DNA of 12,929 nucleotides from Deltaproteobacteria bacterium (lineage in GTDB: Bacteria > Myxococcota > Myxococcia > Myxococcales > 40CM-4-68-19): positions 4,396 through 17,324 of the forward strand of contig VBLM01000029.1 in the NCBI GenBank assembly GCA_005879095.1, given 5' to 3'. The first letter of the stretch is position 1, and every line of letters begins with the position of its first letter. Under the pieces are notes generated by a model. It was not told where the DNA came from. It did not search any database and saw only the letters and a list, made by a program, of their open reading frames with translations. The translations under genes were made by a program, and so were the position numbers. This document shows, piece after piece, positions 6,372 to 12,929 of this stretch.

Positions 6372-8041
6372 TTGAAAGGCGACGATGTCCGCTCCCGCCT
6401 CGTCCAGGGGCTGGTGCGGCGTGTCCTGCGCCCGGTAGCGGGACGCGGCCGGCAGGCGCGCCCGCCGTTGCCGTCGGGCCGGAGGATGCTGCTTCTGCAC
6501 CTCGACGGCGTCGGGCACGCGCAGCTCGAGTTCGCCATGGAGCACGGCTACGCCCCGACGCTGCGGGGCCTGATCGAGCGCGGGCCGTATCGGTTGTCGC
6601 CCTGCCGCGCCGGAGCGCCGACGTCGACCCCCGCTTTCCAGGCCGGCCTCCTCTACGGCCTGCAGCACGACATCCCCGGCTACAGCTGGTACGACAAGCG
6701 CCGCCGCCGCGAGATCCGCATGGACCGCGCCGCCGACGCGCGCCTGCTCGAGCGCGAGCTGGGTGAGAGCGGCACGCCCCTGCTCCGCGGCGGATCGGTC
6801 TACTGCTCGATCTTCTCCGGCGGGGCGCGGCCGCGCCGGTGGACGCTCTCCGGCTGGGATGAAGAGCTGTGCGCCGAGGACTTCGGCATGGAAGAGCTCT
6901 CGCGCGCGCCGCTTCTGCCGCAGGCGCGCGACGTTCTGACCGCGGCGCTGGTCCACTCGGCGACCGCGGGCCGGATCGCGAGCGCGCTGGGTATGGATGT
7001 CACGGCAGCGGCGATCGAAACCGCGCGATGGATCGGCCACATCGGCTCGATGCAGCACGAGCCGCGTTTCCTGCTCAACCGGGTGATGACCGAGTGCCTG
7101 TTCGCCGAATTCGCCGCCAACAGCTGCGTGATCGACATCGCCCGCGGCACGCCGATCGTCTACTCCTGCTTCATCGGCTACGACGAGTACTCCCACCGGC
7201 GCGGGCCGTACTCGCCGATGGCACTCCTGAAATTGTGGGAGCTCGACCGGATGCTGGGACGGATCGTCGCCGCGGTGCAGGCGCTCCCCGAGCTCGGTTA
7301 CGAGCTGTACCTCTTCAGCGACCACGGCCAGGTCGCGACCAGGCCCGCCGAGGAAGTGCTGGGCGAATCGGTCGGCGAATACCTGCTCGCGGACGGCCCC
7401 GCGTACGGCGGCGCGGGCGGCGGCGACACGGCGCGAGCGGCCTCGCGTGCGCGCTGGTTCCGGCGGCTCTCACGGGTGCTGCCCGGACTACTCGGAACCG
7501 GTGCGCTGGCCTGGGCGAGGCACCTGGCGCGATCGCTCGACGGCGCCGAGCCTGCCCGCGCGGACGGGCCGAGCCGGTGCGCGAGACCGAGCTGCGGGCG
7601 CGCCATCCTGGCCTGCTCGAGCGCTGCGCGTCGTCGCCGGCGGTCGGATTCGCGCTCTTGCGCGGCGAGCGCGGCCCGCTTGCGCTGCGGGACGGCCGGC
7701 GCCTGGAGCTGGATCGGGCGGCCGACGCGGTCGAGCTCTCGCGCGCGGTCGGACATCCCCTGGCGGCGGTCTACGCGCGCGACCTGCTCCGCATCCGCAC
7801 CTCCGGCGACGTGATCCTGCTCGGCGCCGCGGCCCCGGGCGGTCAGACCATCGCCTATCCGTTCGAATTCGGCTCGCACGGCGGCCTTTCCCACGACGTG
7901 CTCGACACGTTCATGGTCCACCCGGAAGAGCTGGGCGAGGGTGCCTTCGCTTCCGTCGTCCGGCCGCAGGATCTGCACCGGTTCTTCCTCGAGCGCAGCG
8001 GGAGGGCAGAGGCGCTGGAGACCGCCGCGTGCGCCTCGTAA
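6372..8041 (+). pseudogene. Alkaline-phosphatase-superfamily phosphodiesterase (nucleotide pyrophosphatase type), frameshifted
   Basis: TTG 6372 follows GGGAGG (6361-6366) and touches the previous stop. Metal-site motifs of type I phosphodiesterases are present: LLLHLDGVGH (Asp45), APTSTPAFQAGLLYG with the likely Thr nucleophile (84 or 86), FIGYDEYSHRRG (Asp271, His275), LFSDHGQ (Asp317, His318) and, after the shift, FEFGSHGGLS. No signal peptide or clear membrane span is seen, so location is uncertain; the first 38 residues are basic. The starting frame would run on to 7814 as non-sense from about 7570, while the good frame continues one register away to TAA 8039-8041. Restoring one base near 7566-7568 gives about 556 residues. 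It probably cleaves phosphodiesters or releases phosphate from an unknown substrate. It overlaps the EEP gene by 13 bases. Confidence 0.8.
7566..7568 (+). other. Likely frameshift site in the phosphodiesterase gene
   Basis: Codon sense moves from the frame of 6372 to the next register between about 7555 and 7575. One extra G in the GGG at 7566-7568 would read PARADGAEPVRETELRA without a break. This is the same type of change, a missing G in a GGG run, as in the M49-like gene. Confidence 0.5.
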
Positions 8042-8796
8042 CCTGGAACATCCACGGCGGCCTGGGCGTCGACGGCCGCAACGACCTCGGCCGCATCGCC
8101 ATCCTGCTCGAGGAGATGCGCTGCGACGTGGCCGCCCTCCAGGAAGTCGGCGATCCGCACAAAGCCGATCGCGGCAACGAGACCGCCGATCACGCCAGCT
8201 GGCTCGGCCGCCGGCTCGGCTGGTACGCGGCGTACGGGCCGAATCTGGTGCTGGCGGAACGGCCGTACGGCAACGCCATCCTCTCGCGCTTTCCCATCGC
8301 GCACGCGCACAACTACGACCTCTCGGTGCCCGACCGCGAGCCGCGCGGGTGCCTGCGCGCCGACCTGACGCTGCCCGACGGCGCGTCGCTGCACCTGTTC
8401 AATCTCCACCTCGGCCTGTCGGGCGGCGAACGGCGGCGACAGGCGGCGATGCTGCTCTCGGCCGACCTGCTGCGCGATACCGCGCTGACCGCGCCGATGG
8501 TCGTGTGCGGAGATTTCAACATGTGGTCGCCGCTGCCGGGACCCATCCTGCGTCTGTTGCGCTCGAACCTGCGCGACGCGGCGGTGGTGGCGCGCTCGCG
8601 CCGGCCCACCTGACCGTCGCGGCTTGCCTTTCTGCGGCTCGACCGCGCCTACGTCGACGACGGCGTCGAAGTGCTGGGTAGTGGCGTGGTGAACGATCGG
8701 ACGACGCGGGCCGCCAGCGACCACCTTCCGCTCTGGATCGACCTCGTCCCGCGCGGCGCCGCACAGCGCCTAGCCGTGGGGAAAGCGGGTGCCTAG
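8029..8796 (+). pseudogene. Endonuclease/exonuclease/phosphatase (EEP) family hydrolase with in-frame TGA
   Basis: GTG 8029 overlaps the phosphodiesterase stop and has GGAG about eight bases upstream. EEP motifs are clear: VTWNIHGG (Asn near residue 7), ALQEVG (Glu39), YGNAILSRFPI, FNLHLGL and VVCGDFNMW (Asp162). At codon 195 (8611-8613) a TGA interrupts the frame. The same frame then continues with PSRLAFLRLDRAYV and AASDHLPLW, the LDR and SDH motifs that supply the catalytic Asp and His, to TAG 8794-8796. The full product would be 255 residues; the truncated one has 194 and lacks the catalytic SDH. The stop sits where relatives often have Trp in a (T/R)WPSR motif, so TGG to TGA is likely. 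EEP enzymes hydrolyse phosphodiesters in nucleic acids, phospholipids or inositides; the substrate is unknown. Confidence 0.8.
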
Positions 8797-8860
8797 CTTC
8801 CGCTCACCATCGGTACGGACCCGGATGTTCTCTCCCGTGCGATGGCGGAGGTACCCCAAC

Positions 8861-9079
8861 ATGCCAATCGAATCCCAGGGCGGAAACGGCCAGGGCGCGG
8901 CCGGTGGAATCCTGAGCAATATCAATGTCGAAGACGCGCAGCAAGTGATGGAGCAGACTCGCGCAGCGGTGGAACACGCGGTCGAGACCGCCTCCGACTT
9001 CATCCGCGAGCGGCCCATCCTGTGCCTCGCCGGCGCCGTCGCCCTCGGCTACGTCATCGGTAAGATCGTCTCCCGCTAA
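8861..9079 (+). CDS. Small single-span membrane protein, DUF883/ElaB-like
   Basis: The protein has 72 residues counted from ATG 8861, chosen for GGAGGT (8847-8852) eight bases upstream; the frame stays open upstream but overlaps the end of the EEP gene. A soluble N-terminal helix (INVEDAQQVMEQTRAAVEHA) is followed by RERPILCLAGAVALGYVIGK and a basic end. This resembles the C-terminal anchor of DUF883/ElaB/YqjD proteins (RERP, hydrophobic Gly-rich span, short basic tail). Those are inner-membrane proteins, some reported to associate with ribosomes in stationary phase; whether this one does is unknown. It is the first of three consecutive small membrane proteins. Confidence 0.75.
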   Translation: MPIESQGGNGQGAAGGILSNINVEDAQQVMEQTRAAVEHAVETASDFIRERPILCLAGAVALGYVIGKIVSR

Positions 9080-9090
9080 GGAGCAGAGCA

Positions 9091-9444
9091 GTGGCCATCA
9101 ACACGGAATACCAGGGTATCGGGACGGAGGGGGCGATGGGTCACGCGAAGAAGGCGGTCGAGGAAGCCCGCGCGTTCAAGGACGCCGTCGCCAGCCAGGC
9201 GACGAGCTTCTCGCAGTCGATCGACCTGAGCGGCCGGGTGCAGCGCAATCCGATCGCGATGGTCTGCGCGGCCGCGGGCGTCGGCTACATCCTCGGCGGC
9301 GGGCTCTTCTCGCCCTTTACCGCGCGGCTGCTCCGCTACGGGCTGCGCATTGCCATCATCCCGCTGGTGAAGAGCCAGCTGGAATCGATCGTCGGTGGCG
9401 CCCCTCCCCAGCCGGGCGAGGGAGCCGCCGGCTCGACGTTCTAG
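9091..9444 (+). CDS. Small membrane protein, DUF883-like, function unknown
   Basis: GTG 9091 has AAGGAG about seven bases upstream and lies 11 bases after the previous stop. The 117 residues include an N-terminal helical region (AKKAVEEARAFKDAVASQAT), a Gly-rich membrane span NPIAMVCAAAGVGYILGGG that follows the same 'xxNPxx-hydrophobic-GxGYxxG' layout as its upstream neighbour, then a second, weaker hydrophobic stretch (LRYGLRIAIIPLVKSQLESI) and a Pro/Gly-rich tail. It looks like a longer relative of the 8861 product. No enzymatic motif is visible. Confidence 0.75.
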   Translation: MAINTEYQGIGTEGAMGHAKKAVEEARAFKDAVASQATSFSQSIDLSGRVQRNPIAMVCAAAGVGYILGGGLFSPFTARLLRYGLRIAIIPLVKSQLESIVGGAPPQPGEGAAGSTF

Positions 9445-9551
9445 AGGCAGAAAGGCCAAGCACTACTACGGGTTCGTGCGCAGATTGCGCAGGGATGCAG
9501 TTCGGGAACCGCGGCCGCGGGGGCCGCCTTTCTTCGGAGTTGGAGGCGAGA

Positions 9552-9854
9552 ATGATGGTCAAGGACATCCGCAAGCAGGGTCTGAAGGCCCTCAAGTATC
9601 TGCAGGACATCGACAAGGACGACGTGCTCGATGCGCTCGGTCTCGAGGAGCGCACCAGCCCGTGGACGACGGCGCTCGGCACCATCGGCATCTTCGCCCT
9701 CGGCTGCCTGGTCGGCGCGGGCATCGGCCTCGCTTTCGCTCCCAAGAGCGGCGAGGAGTTCCGCAGCGAGCTCGGCGAGAGGATGCGGAAGAAGGCGGAC
9801 GAGATGGGCGTCGGCGAGCAGTTCGCCGGACGCTCGCAGATGCCGGTCACGTAG
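9552..9854 (+). CDS. YtxH-domain-like small membrane protein
   Basis: The protein has 100 residues counted from ATG 9552, with GGAGG at 9542-9546; a longer reading from ATG 9495 is possible but has no ribosome site. The N-terminal part (KDIRKQGLKALKYLQDIDKDDVLDALG) is a charged helix. A membrane span TALGTIGIFALGCLVGAGIG leads straight into LAFAPKSGEEFRSELGERM, the 'G-x-L-xAPKSGxExR' signature of YtxH proteins. YtxH proteins are linked to general stress in other bacteria, but their molecular role is not known. It ends the rightward operon and is followed by a terminator-like hairpin. Confidence 0.8.
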   Translation: MMVKDIRKQGLKALKYLQDIDKDDVLDALGLEERTSPWTTALGTIGIFALGCLVGAGIGLAFAPKSGEEFRSELGERMRKKADEMGVGEQFAGRSQMPVT

Positions 9855-9858
9855 AGAC

Positions 9859-9893
9859 GGCTACAGGCTGCAGGCTACGGGCTTCGGGCTGAC
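9859..9893. repeat. Tandem 7-base repeat, five units (GGCTACA type)
   Basis: Five consecutive 7-base units start with GGCT: GGCTACA, GGCTGCA, GGCTACG, GGCTTCG and GGCTGAC. They lie in the short gap between two convergent genes. A related four-unit array on the other strand is found at 12551-12578, so this is a dispersed sequence type in this genome. Confidence 0.7.
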
Positions 9894-9905
9894 TGCCTGA
9901 GGCCC
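9879..9905. terminator. Possible bidirectional terminator hairpin
   Basis: GGGCTTCGGGC (9879-9889) pairs with GCCTGAGGCCC (9895-9905) over 11 positions, two of them G-T, with a five-base loop. A short T stretch (9912-9915) follows a few bases later. It sits between the stops of the YtxH-like gene and the lipoprotein gene, the expected place for a shared terminator. It overlaps the 7-base repeats. Confidence 0.45.
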
Positions 9906-9914
9906 GTTGCATTT

Positions 9915-10409
9915 TCAGAACAGCGACCCGTGGATGGTCAGGGTCAGCTGCAGCGAGCGCGCCGTGATTGGTGTCGGTGAGTAGTTGATTGTCGCGCTCA
10001 GGGTGCTGCCGTTCTGGATGAATGGTTTCAGTTCCTTCGTCGAATCGACCTGCAATTGCACCGAGGTCGCGCCGGCGGCGGGTGCCGCGGGCAACGTCCC
10101 GATCTGCGTGCCCCCGATCGTGATCGTCGCGCCGGAGATGAAGGAGATATCGCCACCGTTGTCGGTAGCTTCGATCCGGGCCGCCTTGAGCGTGATGCTC
10201 GAGATCTTGCTGACGTCGGCCGAGAGCGGACCGGCCAGCTGCGACGAGTTGAAGATGCCGGTGAAGCTGGGTGGGCCGCCGCCGGCCTGGAATTGCTGAG
10301 TAACATCAAAGTCTTTTGACACAAGGCCACATCCGACGAGCAGAACAAATCCGAATAGTCGGCTGAGCCGACCGCGCTTTTGGGGGGTCCAGGGGGGAGC
10401 GAGCTCCAC
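9915..10409 (-). CDS. Small lipoprotein, beta-rich, function unknown
   Basis: Starting at GTG 10409, the product has 164 residues with a lipoprotein signal: basic KRGR, hydrophobic LFGFVLLV, lipobox LLVGC (Cys27). The mature part is short of charge and rich in Ser, Thr, Gly and Ile in alternating strands (SSITLKAARIEAT, SFISGATITIGGTQIG, TSVQLQVDSTKELK, RSLQLTLTIHGSLF), indicating a beta-sandwich exposed in the periplasm or on the outer membrane. I recognise no named family. The frame is open back to 10469, just after the engB stop (an ATG lies at 10460), but that would put 45 or so residues before the lipobox. The start is therefore uncertain; no candidate has a strong ribosome site. It may be the last gene of the cytochrome-resB-engB operon. 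Confidence 0.6.
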   Translation of the reverse strand: MELAPPWTPQKRGRLSRLFGFVLLVGCGLVSKDFDVTQQFQAGGGPPSFTGIFNSSQLAGPLSADVSKISSITLKAARIEATDNGGDISFISGATITIGGTQIGTLPAAPAAGATSVQLQVDSTKELKPFIQNGSTLSATINYSPTPITARSLQLTLTIHGSLF

Positions 10410-10433
10410 CCTGGTGGAGGCGCCGCAGGCGCC
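10404..10433. other. Two adjacent hairpins between engB and the lipoprotein gene
   Basis: CTCCACC-CT-GGTGGAG (10404-10419) and GGCGCC-GCA-GGCGCC (10419-10433) are perfect short inverted repeats side by side. They lie after the engB stop and over the proposed lipoprotein start. No T run follows on either strand, so a classic terminator is doubtful; a translational or attenuation role is possible but unproven. Confidence 0.35.
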
Positions 10434-10470
10434 GGATCGAGCAAAGCCGCGCAGGGGCATCAGGGTCAAC

Positions 10471-11082
10471 TCAAGAAGATTGGGGTTGGCTTACCAACAA
10501 GGCGCGCCATAAGTCCTCCACGCCGAACCGCTCTTTTGCCGAAAAGGCGATCACTTCCGGCACCGCGAGCCGGCCGGCGATCTTGTCGATCTGCTGTTTT
10601 CGGCGCGAGCGCGACAGCTTGTCGAGCTTGGTCGCGACGGTGATCACTTTTCGGCCGAGCGATTCGCCCCAGCGGACCATCTCGATGTCGCTCGGCTGAG
10701 CGCCGAGGTCGCCGTCGACCAGCACGACGAGTGCCGCGAGCGGCTCGCGGCCGGTCAGATACGCCTCGATCATCTGCTGCCACTGTTTCGTCTCGCTCTT
10801 CGGCCCGCTGGCGAAGCCGTAGCCCGGCAGATCGGCGAAGCGCACTTCGTCCTCCCGGGTGCGCCTGTCGTCCGCCACCCGCAGGTCGAAGAAGTTGATC
10901 AGCCGCGTGCGGCCGGGCGTCCGCGAGACGCGCGCCAGCGACTTGCGCGCGGCGAGCGCGTTGAGGCACGACGACTTGCCCACGTTGCTGCGGCCGCAGA
11001 ACGCGACCTCGCGGGCCCCAGGCGCGGGGTACTCGCTCGGCTGCGTGGCCGACTTCACGAACTCCGCCGAGAGCACGATCAC
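10471..11082 (-). CDS. engB: Ribosome-biogenesis GTPase EngB (YsxC/YihA)
   Basis: The protein has 203 residues, the usual length. The GTPase motifs are all present: G1 GRSNVGKS (30-37), G2 Thr in SRTPGRT (53-59), G3 DLPGYG (84-89), G4 TKLDK (151-155) and G5 SAKE (181-184). The WQQMIEAYL segment after G3 is also typical. EngB is a cytoplasmic GTPase that assists assembly of the large ribosomal subunit and is often essential. GTG 11082 overlaps the resB stop by four bases (GTGA), so translation is probably coupled. The gene looks intact and functional. Confidence 0.96.
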   Translation of the reverse strand: MIVLSAEFVKSATQPSEYPAPGAREVAFCGRSNVGKSSCLNALAARKSLARVSRTPGRTRLINFFDLRVADDRRTREDEVRFADLPGYGFASGPKSETKQWQQMIEAYLTGREPLAALVVLVDGDLGAQPSDIEMVRWGESLGRKVITVATKLDKLSRSRRKQQIDKIAGRLAVPEVIAFSAKERFGVEDLWRALLVSQPQSS

Positions 11083-12527
11083 GTCAGCGCCAGATCGGCG
11101 CGGAGCTCGTCGAACTCGCGCGAGAAAGCCTCGGCGTTCCGGTGCGACGCGCCGCCGATCGAAAGCCTGCCGCCGGCCAGCTGCCCCCAGACCCGCTTGT
11201 GCGAGGTATAAAAAGCGATACCGATGCCGAGGAAGAGCAGGAAGCAGCCGGTGTAGACGACCGGCGTCGACGGGTCGCGGGCGATCTGCAGACCGGTCGC
11301 GTACAGCGGCGCGAGGCGATCGAAGCTGAACGAGAAGCGGTCGGCGCGGTTGCGGCGGTCGAAATCCGGGTCGCGCGAGAAGACCCAGAAGCTGCCGATC
11401 TTGCCGTCCTCGTTGCGGGCGACCTGCACCGCCGGACCCAAGCCAGCGAAATCAGGATTGTAATCGGTCACCTGGTAAGAGAGCCCGTCGGCGGCCTTGA
11501 TCTCCTCGCCGGCGCCAACCATCAGCTCGCGCGACTTTCCGGTGACTTTGTCGAGCATGCGGATCTTCGCGCGCACGCCTTCGTCGAGCTGCACGTAGGA
11601 TGCCTGGTAGAAAGTGAGCCCGGCGTAGCGCAGCGGATGGTTGACGGTGATGGTCGCGCGGGCCAGCTCACGCCCCGGCTCGCCGGCACCGAGGTCCTGG
11701 TAGACGACGAGGTCCGACTCGAACGCCTTCGGCCGCCCCGGCTCGAACTCCTTCAGCCGGAAGTCGTTGCACTGGACGAGGAATGGCTTGCCGCCGATGT
11801 CGACGAGGCGGTGCTTGAACTCGCTGCCATCCGGATTGCGCTGGATGAAGCTGGTGGCGATACCGCCGTTCTGCGGCACCTGCGCGACCCCTTCGAAGGC
11901 GGTCAGCCGCCCGTAGACGCCGCCGCCGAGGATCAAGAGCAGCGACAAATGCACGACCCAGACGCCGAAGCGCGCGTAGCGTCCCCGCTCGGCGAAGACG
12001 AAACCCTCGCTCTCCTGCACTCTATATCCGCGTTTTTGCAGAGTTTCTACGACTTGGGAAGGCGAGAGCGCGGTCGGCGTCGGCGGCACCCGGAAGCGCA
12101 GGCCGATGACGCGGTCGAGCCGCCGCTCCGGATACCGGACGAGGTAGTAGATGCGCGGCAAGCGTTCCAGCGAGCACGCGATCAGGTTCAGCGCCAGCGA
12201 GGTCATGAGCGCCGTGAACCACCAGGAGTGGAACAGGTCGTAGAGCTCGAACCACCGGTACGCGCCGAGCACCCACGGCCGGGCGGCGAACGCGCGCTCG
12301 ATGTTGACCAGCGAGTCGCTCGACGGGTTGACGAACGTCCCGGCGATCATCGAGAGAAAGAGCAGCAGCAGATTCGCCAGCGTCAGCCGCAGCGAGCAGA
12401 AGAACCGCCACACCTGCTCGATGACGCGATGGCTCTCCTCCTCCGTCGGCGGCGGCAGCTGCGCGACTTCGCTGACCGCATTCCCCGCCGGCCCGGCTGG
12501 TACGAGCTCTTCCGCTGCGGCAGTCAT
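11079..12527 (-). CDS. resB: Cytochrome c biogenesis protein ResB (Ccs1), System II
   Basis: ATG 12527 overlaps the cytochrome stop by four bases (ATGA), giving 482 residues; GAAG lies a few bases upstream. Topology is that of ResB: TM1 (about 46-64), TM2 after ELYDLFHSWWF (about 102-119), then ERLPRIYYLVRYPE, TM3 (about 187-204) with His193 in VWVVHLSLLLIL, a periplasmic domain of about 215 residues with ATITVNHPLRYAGLTFYQASY, and TM4 (about 423-441) followed by HKRVWGQL. ResB works with ResC (CcsA) to carry haem across the inner membrane and attach it to CxxCH motifs. No ResC is in the window; it may lie elsewhere. The adjacent multihaem cytochrome is a plausible client. The frame is open upstream through the cytochrome gene, but that extension is a shadow. 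Confidence 0.93.
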   Translation of the reverse strand: MTAAAEELVPAGPAGNAVSEVAQLPPPTEEESHRVIEQVWRFFCSLRLTLANLLLLFLSMIAGTFVNPSSDSLVNIERAFAARPWVLGAYRWFELYDLFHSWWFTALMTSLALNLIACSLERLPRIYYLVRYPERRLDRVIGLRFRVPPTPTALSPSQVVETLQKRGYRVQESEGFVFAERGRYARFGVWVVHLSLLLILGGGVYGRLTAFEGVAQVPQNGGIATSFIQRNPDGSEFKHRLVDIGGKPFLVQCNDFRLKEFEPGRPKAFESDLVVYQDLGAGEPGRELARATITVNHPLRYAGLTFYQASYVQLDEGVRAKIRMLDKVTGKSRELMVGAGEEIKAADGLSYQVTDYNPDFAGLGPAVQVARNEDGKIGSFWVFSRDPDFDRRNRADRFSFSFDRLAPLYATGLQIARDPSTPVVYTGCFLLFLGIGIAFYTSHKRVWGQLAGGRLSIGGASHRNAEAFSREFDELRADLALT

Positions 12528-12928
12528 CTCTTCAGCCACTGCGCGAGCATTGAAGCCTGAGGCCGGAAGCCTGAAGCCTGGGGCTTCTTTGCCCTCTCCG
12601 CCGTCCAGTGGTCGATCCGCCCCATCGCCTCCTTCACGTCGAAAGGCTTGAGCGAAGGCGAGGTGCCACCGTGACAGACCATGCAGGTCGAGGGCGTCGG
12701 GTCCTGCAGGCCGAAGAGGTGCGCCAGCTCCTTGTCGCGCATGACCGCGGCCGGCTGGTAGTAACGGCCGCCGCCGTGGCAGGTCTCGCACGATACGCCG
12801 GACACGTCGGCCTGGCCGGCGCGCTGCTCGTCGCGCGAGTGGCACTGCAGGCAGAGCGGTTGCCTGCGCTGCTCGGCCGAGAGCGCCTGCGCCGCCCGCG
12901 CATGCGGCCCCTGCGACCAGACGCGATA
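12524..12928 (-). CDS. Multihaem c-type cytochrome, C-terminal part (5' end outside window)
   Basis: About 134 codons are visible, running in from the right edge. Three haem-binding motifs are present: CLQCH (12839-12853), CETCH (12776-12790) and CMVCH (12671-12685). The spacing, the early W-S-Q-GPHARA segment and VSCETCHGGG resemble cytochrome c554-type multihaem proteins that act in the periplasm in electron transfer. The number of haems and the partner cannot be known without the N-terminus. After HWTAERAKK the protein ends in PQASGFRPQAS plus MLAQWLKR; the first part is a translated DNA repeat (see 12551-12578), so the C-terminus has probably been altered. The stop overlaps the resB start by four bases. 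Confidence 0.88.
   Translation of the reverse strand, partial: YRVWSQGPHARAAQALSAEQRRQPLCLQCHSRDEQRAGQADVSGVSCETCHGGGRYYQPAAVMRDKELAHLFGLQDPTPSTCMVCHGGTSPSLKPFDVKEAMGRIDHWTAERAKKPQASGFRPQASMLAQWLKR
12551..12578. repeat. Tandem 7-base repeat, four units (TGAAGCC / GGCTTCA)
   Basis: The units are TGAAGCC, TGAGGCC, GGAAGCC and TGAAGCC in tandem. On the coding (-) strand this is GGCTTCA-type, the same class as the array at 9859-9893. It lies inside the 3' end of the cytochrome gene and is translated as a heptapeptide-like repeat, PQASGFR-PQASMLA. Confidence 0.7.
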
Positions 12929-12929
12929 C

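Noticed and set aside
5706..7325. Long (-) frame of 539 codons
   Set aside because: It is antisense to the PP2C upstream region, the 5892 gene and the phosphodiesterase, which have clear motifs and ribosome sites. Its composition is low-complexity Arg/Ala/His.
8611..8613. Recoding of TGA as Trp or selenocysteine
   Set aside because: Other genes in the window use TGA as a normal stop (662-664, the resB and cytochrome stops). No selenocysteine family or SECIS-like hairpin was seen, and the position fits a plain Trp codon mutation.
9445..9551. Regulatory element with the palindrome CCGCGGCCGCGG
   Set aside because: Such short palindromes are expected by chance at this GC content, and no T run or conserved partner is present.
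9859..9893. CRISPR-like array
   Set aside because: The units are 7 bases with no spacers and no cas genes are nearby; it is a simple tandem repeat.
11142..12560. Long (+) frame of 472 codons
   Set aside because: It is antisense to resB, whose membrane spans and conserved segments are unmistakable.

Overview
The window is strongly GC-rich, with G/C at most third codon positions, and is densely coding on both strands. GTG and TTG starts are common and neighbouring genes often overlap. The content is a soluble PAS histidine kinase, a PP2C phosphatase, a TerB-like protein, lipoproteins, and a multihaem cytochrome c next to ResB and the GTPase EngB. This suggests a respiring, environmental Gram-negative bacterium, perhaps of the Myxococcota/deltaproteobacterial type. 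The taxonomic placement is inference; there is no rRNA or phylogenetic marker here beyond EngB. No tRNA, rRNA, CRISPR array, transposase or phage gene was seen, and no stretch over 300 bases lacks a gene.

Layout. Positions 2-664 (+) hold the C-terminal part of an M20 metallopeptidase, overlapping a PAS-PAS histidine kinase (657-2126, +). The kinase runs tail-to-tail into an unrecognised protein on the other strand (1847-2566, -), and both lose their natural ends at one point near 2050-2060. A TerB-like protein (2570-3016, -) lies just upstream of that protein and is divergent from a frameshifted M49-like lipoprotein (3113-4914, +). A long imperfect inverted repeat separates the M49 gene from a convergent PP2C phosphatase (5018-5800, -). 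A probable (+) operon follows: a small charged protein (5892), an alkaline-phosphatase-superfamily phosphodiesterase (6372-8041, frameshifted), an endonuclease/exonuclease/phosphatase (EEP) hydrolase (8029-8796, with an in-frame stop), and three small single-span membrane proteins (8861, 9091, 9552; DUF883-like and YtxH-like). The right end is a (-) strand operon, read right to left: multihaem cytochrome c (partial), resB, engB and a small lipoprotein, with 4-base stop/start overlaps between the first three.

How it fits together. The cytochrome c-ResB pair is coherent, because ResB belongs to the System II haem-attachment machinery that matures c-type cytochromes. The 5892-9854 block pairs two phosphoester hydrolases with small membrane proteins and may act at the envelope, but this is only an inference from gene order.

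No clear new defence or mobile system is visible. The most notable features are (1) the convergent gene fusion near 2055, (2) a perfect 21-bp inverted repeat inside the signal/linker region of the M49-like lipoprotein, (3) the loss of the HEXXGH zinc motif in that protein, and (4) three point lesions in otherwise good genes. Two of those lesions look like a single missing G in a GGG run and one is a TGG-to-TGA stop. They may be contig consensus errors, so they should be checked against reads before any biology is built on them.
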